From NCBI GenBank assembly GCA_028871235.1, contig JAGWNO010000106.1, positions 1 to 7,142 of the forward strand: 7,142 nucleotides of DNA, read 5' to 3'. The position numbers and the translations under genes were made by a program. The notes under the pieces are model-generated. The model did no database searches. It was not told the origin of the DNA and was given only the letters and a program-made list of their open reading frames with translations. The DNA comes from Gammaproteobacteria bacterium (GTDB lineage: Bacteria > Pseudomonadota > Gammaproteobacteria > Natronospirales > REEB76). Shown here one piece after another: positions 6,521-7,142 of this stretch (position 1 is its first letter; the number at the start of each line of letters is the position of its first letter).

Positions 6521-7142
6521 ATCCCGGCGAGGAAGCGCGGCGCAAGCTCGTCGATGCGCCCGCCGATCTGCGCCTCGCGACATTGTTTGCGCCGGCGGCA
6601 CAACGCCATGCCCTCACCGCTTTGTTCGCCGTGTATGTTGAAATCCGCGAGATCCAGCGTGAATGCAGTGACCGCGGCGTGGCCTCGGCCAAGCTCGGCT
6701 GGTGGGAGGAAGAAATCGATGCGCTCTATGCCGGTCACCCGCGCCACCCGCTGACACGGCAGTTAACCCCTTTCGTCCCGCGACTGGCTGCACAGCATGA
6801 CTGCTTCCATGCCATCATCGCCGGCGTGCAGATGGATGTCTCGGCCGCGGGCTGCGCCAGCTTCGAGGACGTGAAACGCCAGTGTTACCGCCATGCCGGT
6901 GCGCTGGCGGAACTCACGGTCGCGCTGAACGGCGCGGCCTCCACTGAAGCTTTCCAAGCAGCGCGACTGCTGGGCAACGCTTGGCGGCTGGCGGAGATCG
7001 TGACCGGCGGCATAGCCCAGGCATTGCACGGGCACATGTATTTCGCCGCCGATGATTTGCACAGACACGGCGTCGACCTGCACATTACCGGCGGCGCCCA
7101 CAGTAACGCCGGCGTTAGCGCGCTGCTGGCCGATTACGCTCG
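6517..7142 (+). CDS. squalene/phytoene synthase-family protein lacking catalytic Asp motifs (runs off right edge)
   Basis: The 208 visible codons resemble the squalene/phytoene synthase family. RHALTALFAVYVEIREIQRE (30-49) lies where the first substrate-binding motif should be. KLGWWEEEIDALYAGHPRHP (59-78) matches the family WxEEL...G...HP segment. IAGVQMDVSAAGCASFEDVK (101-120) with CYRHAG (123-128) matches the central block, and LLGNAWRLAEIVTGG (151-165) with HGHMYFAADDL (171-181) matches the second-motif region. The aspartates that bind the Mg-diphosphate are missing. The canonical DDxxDE-type first motif reads EIREIQRE here, and the canonical DVxED second motif is replaced by GGIAQ. It is therefore unlikely to be a working prenyl-diphosphate condensing enzyme and may be a binding or assembly factor. 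The mitochondrial complex I assembly factor NDUFAF6 is one non-biosynthetic relative. The ATG overlaps the rmuC stop as ATGA. Family members usually have about 270-300 residues, so the C terminus is outside the window. No carotenoid or hopanoid genes are adjacent. Confidence 0.8.
   Translation, partial: MNPGEEARRKLVDAPADLRLATLFAPAAQRHALTALFAVYVEIREIQRECSDRGVASAKLGWWEEEIDALYAGHPRHPLTRQLTPFVPRLAAQHDCFHAIIAGVQMDVSAAGCASFEDVKRQCYRHAGALAELTVALNGAASTEAFQAARLLGNAWRLAEIVTGGIAQALHGHMYFAADDLHRHGVDLHITGGAHSNAGVSALLADYA

Noticed and set aside
5204..6601. Long minus-strand open frame of 465 codons opposite rmuC
   Set aside because: It lies opposite a full rmuC with a clear membrane helix, coiled coil and core motifs. 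Its translation is Leu/Gln/His-rich antisense of the coiled coil, and it also spans the end of the phosphatase gene and the start of the synthase-like gene.
5312..7142. rmuC and the synthase-like gene as parts of a defence or mobile system
   Set aside because: RmuC has a nuclease-like core but is a widespread chromosomal housekeeping protein. The neighbours are metabolic genes, and no integrase, toxin-antitoxin pair, repeat or base-composition shift is visible.

Overview
This window looks like an ordinary chromosomal housekeeping region from a GC-rich gammaproteobacterium (about 60% G+C by eye). The layout gyrA-mtnA on the minus strand, divergent from mtaD-ubiG-HAD phosphatase on the plus strand, matches the arrangement I know from Pseudomonas (the PA3168-PA3172 region of P. 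aeruginosa). The addition of an OmpA-like gene, rmuC and a squalene/phytoene synthase-family gene points to another gammaproteobacterial lineage, which I cannot name. No transposase, integrase, phage gene, CRISPR array, tRNA or rRNA is visible.

Left part, minus strand: the first 192 codons of gyrA run off the left edge. Upstream of it, 82 bases away, is mtnA (methylthioribose-1-phosphate isomerase), so gyrA lies downstream of mtnA in the same direction. The gap holds a perfect 7-bp AT-rich inverted repeat and a possible promoter for gyrA.

Centre: a divergent intergenic region of about 120 bases separates mtnA from a plus-strand gene for a probable OmpA-family envelope lipoprotein. An extended -10 element there overlaps an upstream GTG and favours the downstream ATG at 1833 as the start. 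After a 77-base gap comes a five-gene run: mtaD (MTA/SAH deaminase), ubiG (ubiquinone O-methyltransferase), a HAD phosphatase that synteny suggests is MupP, rmuC, and a truncated squalene/phytoene synthase-family gene that leaves the window on the right. All four junctions in this run are ATGA overlaps, and none of the four downstream starts has a recognisable Shine-Dalgarno sequence, so the genes are probably one translationally coupled unit.

Functionally, mtaD and mtnA are two steps of S-adenosylmethionine by-product salvage. Deamination of methylthioadenosine, followed by a phosphorylase not in this window, would feed MTR-1-P to MtnA. UbiG is an SAM-dependent enzyme that makes SAH, which MtaD-type enzymes can deaminate, so the pairing makes metabolic sense. 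The phosphatase (if MupP) and the OmpA-like protein both relate to peptidoglycan. RmuC is a genome-maintenance protein. The last gene is the least explained: it has the squalene/phytoene synthase fold signature but lacks both catalytic aspartate-rich motifs. I found no convincing undescribed multi-gene system.
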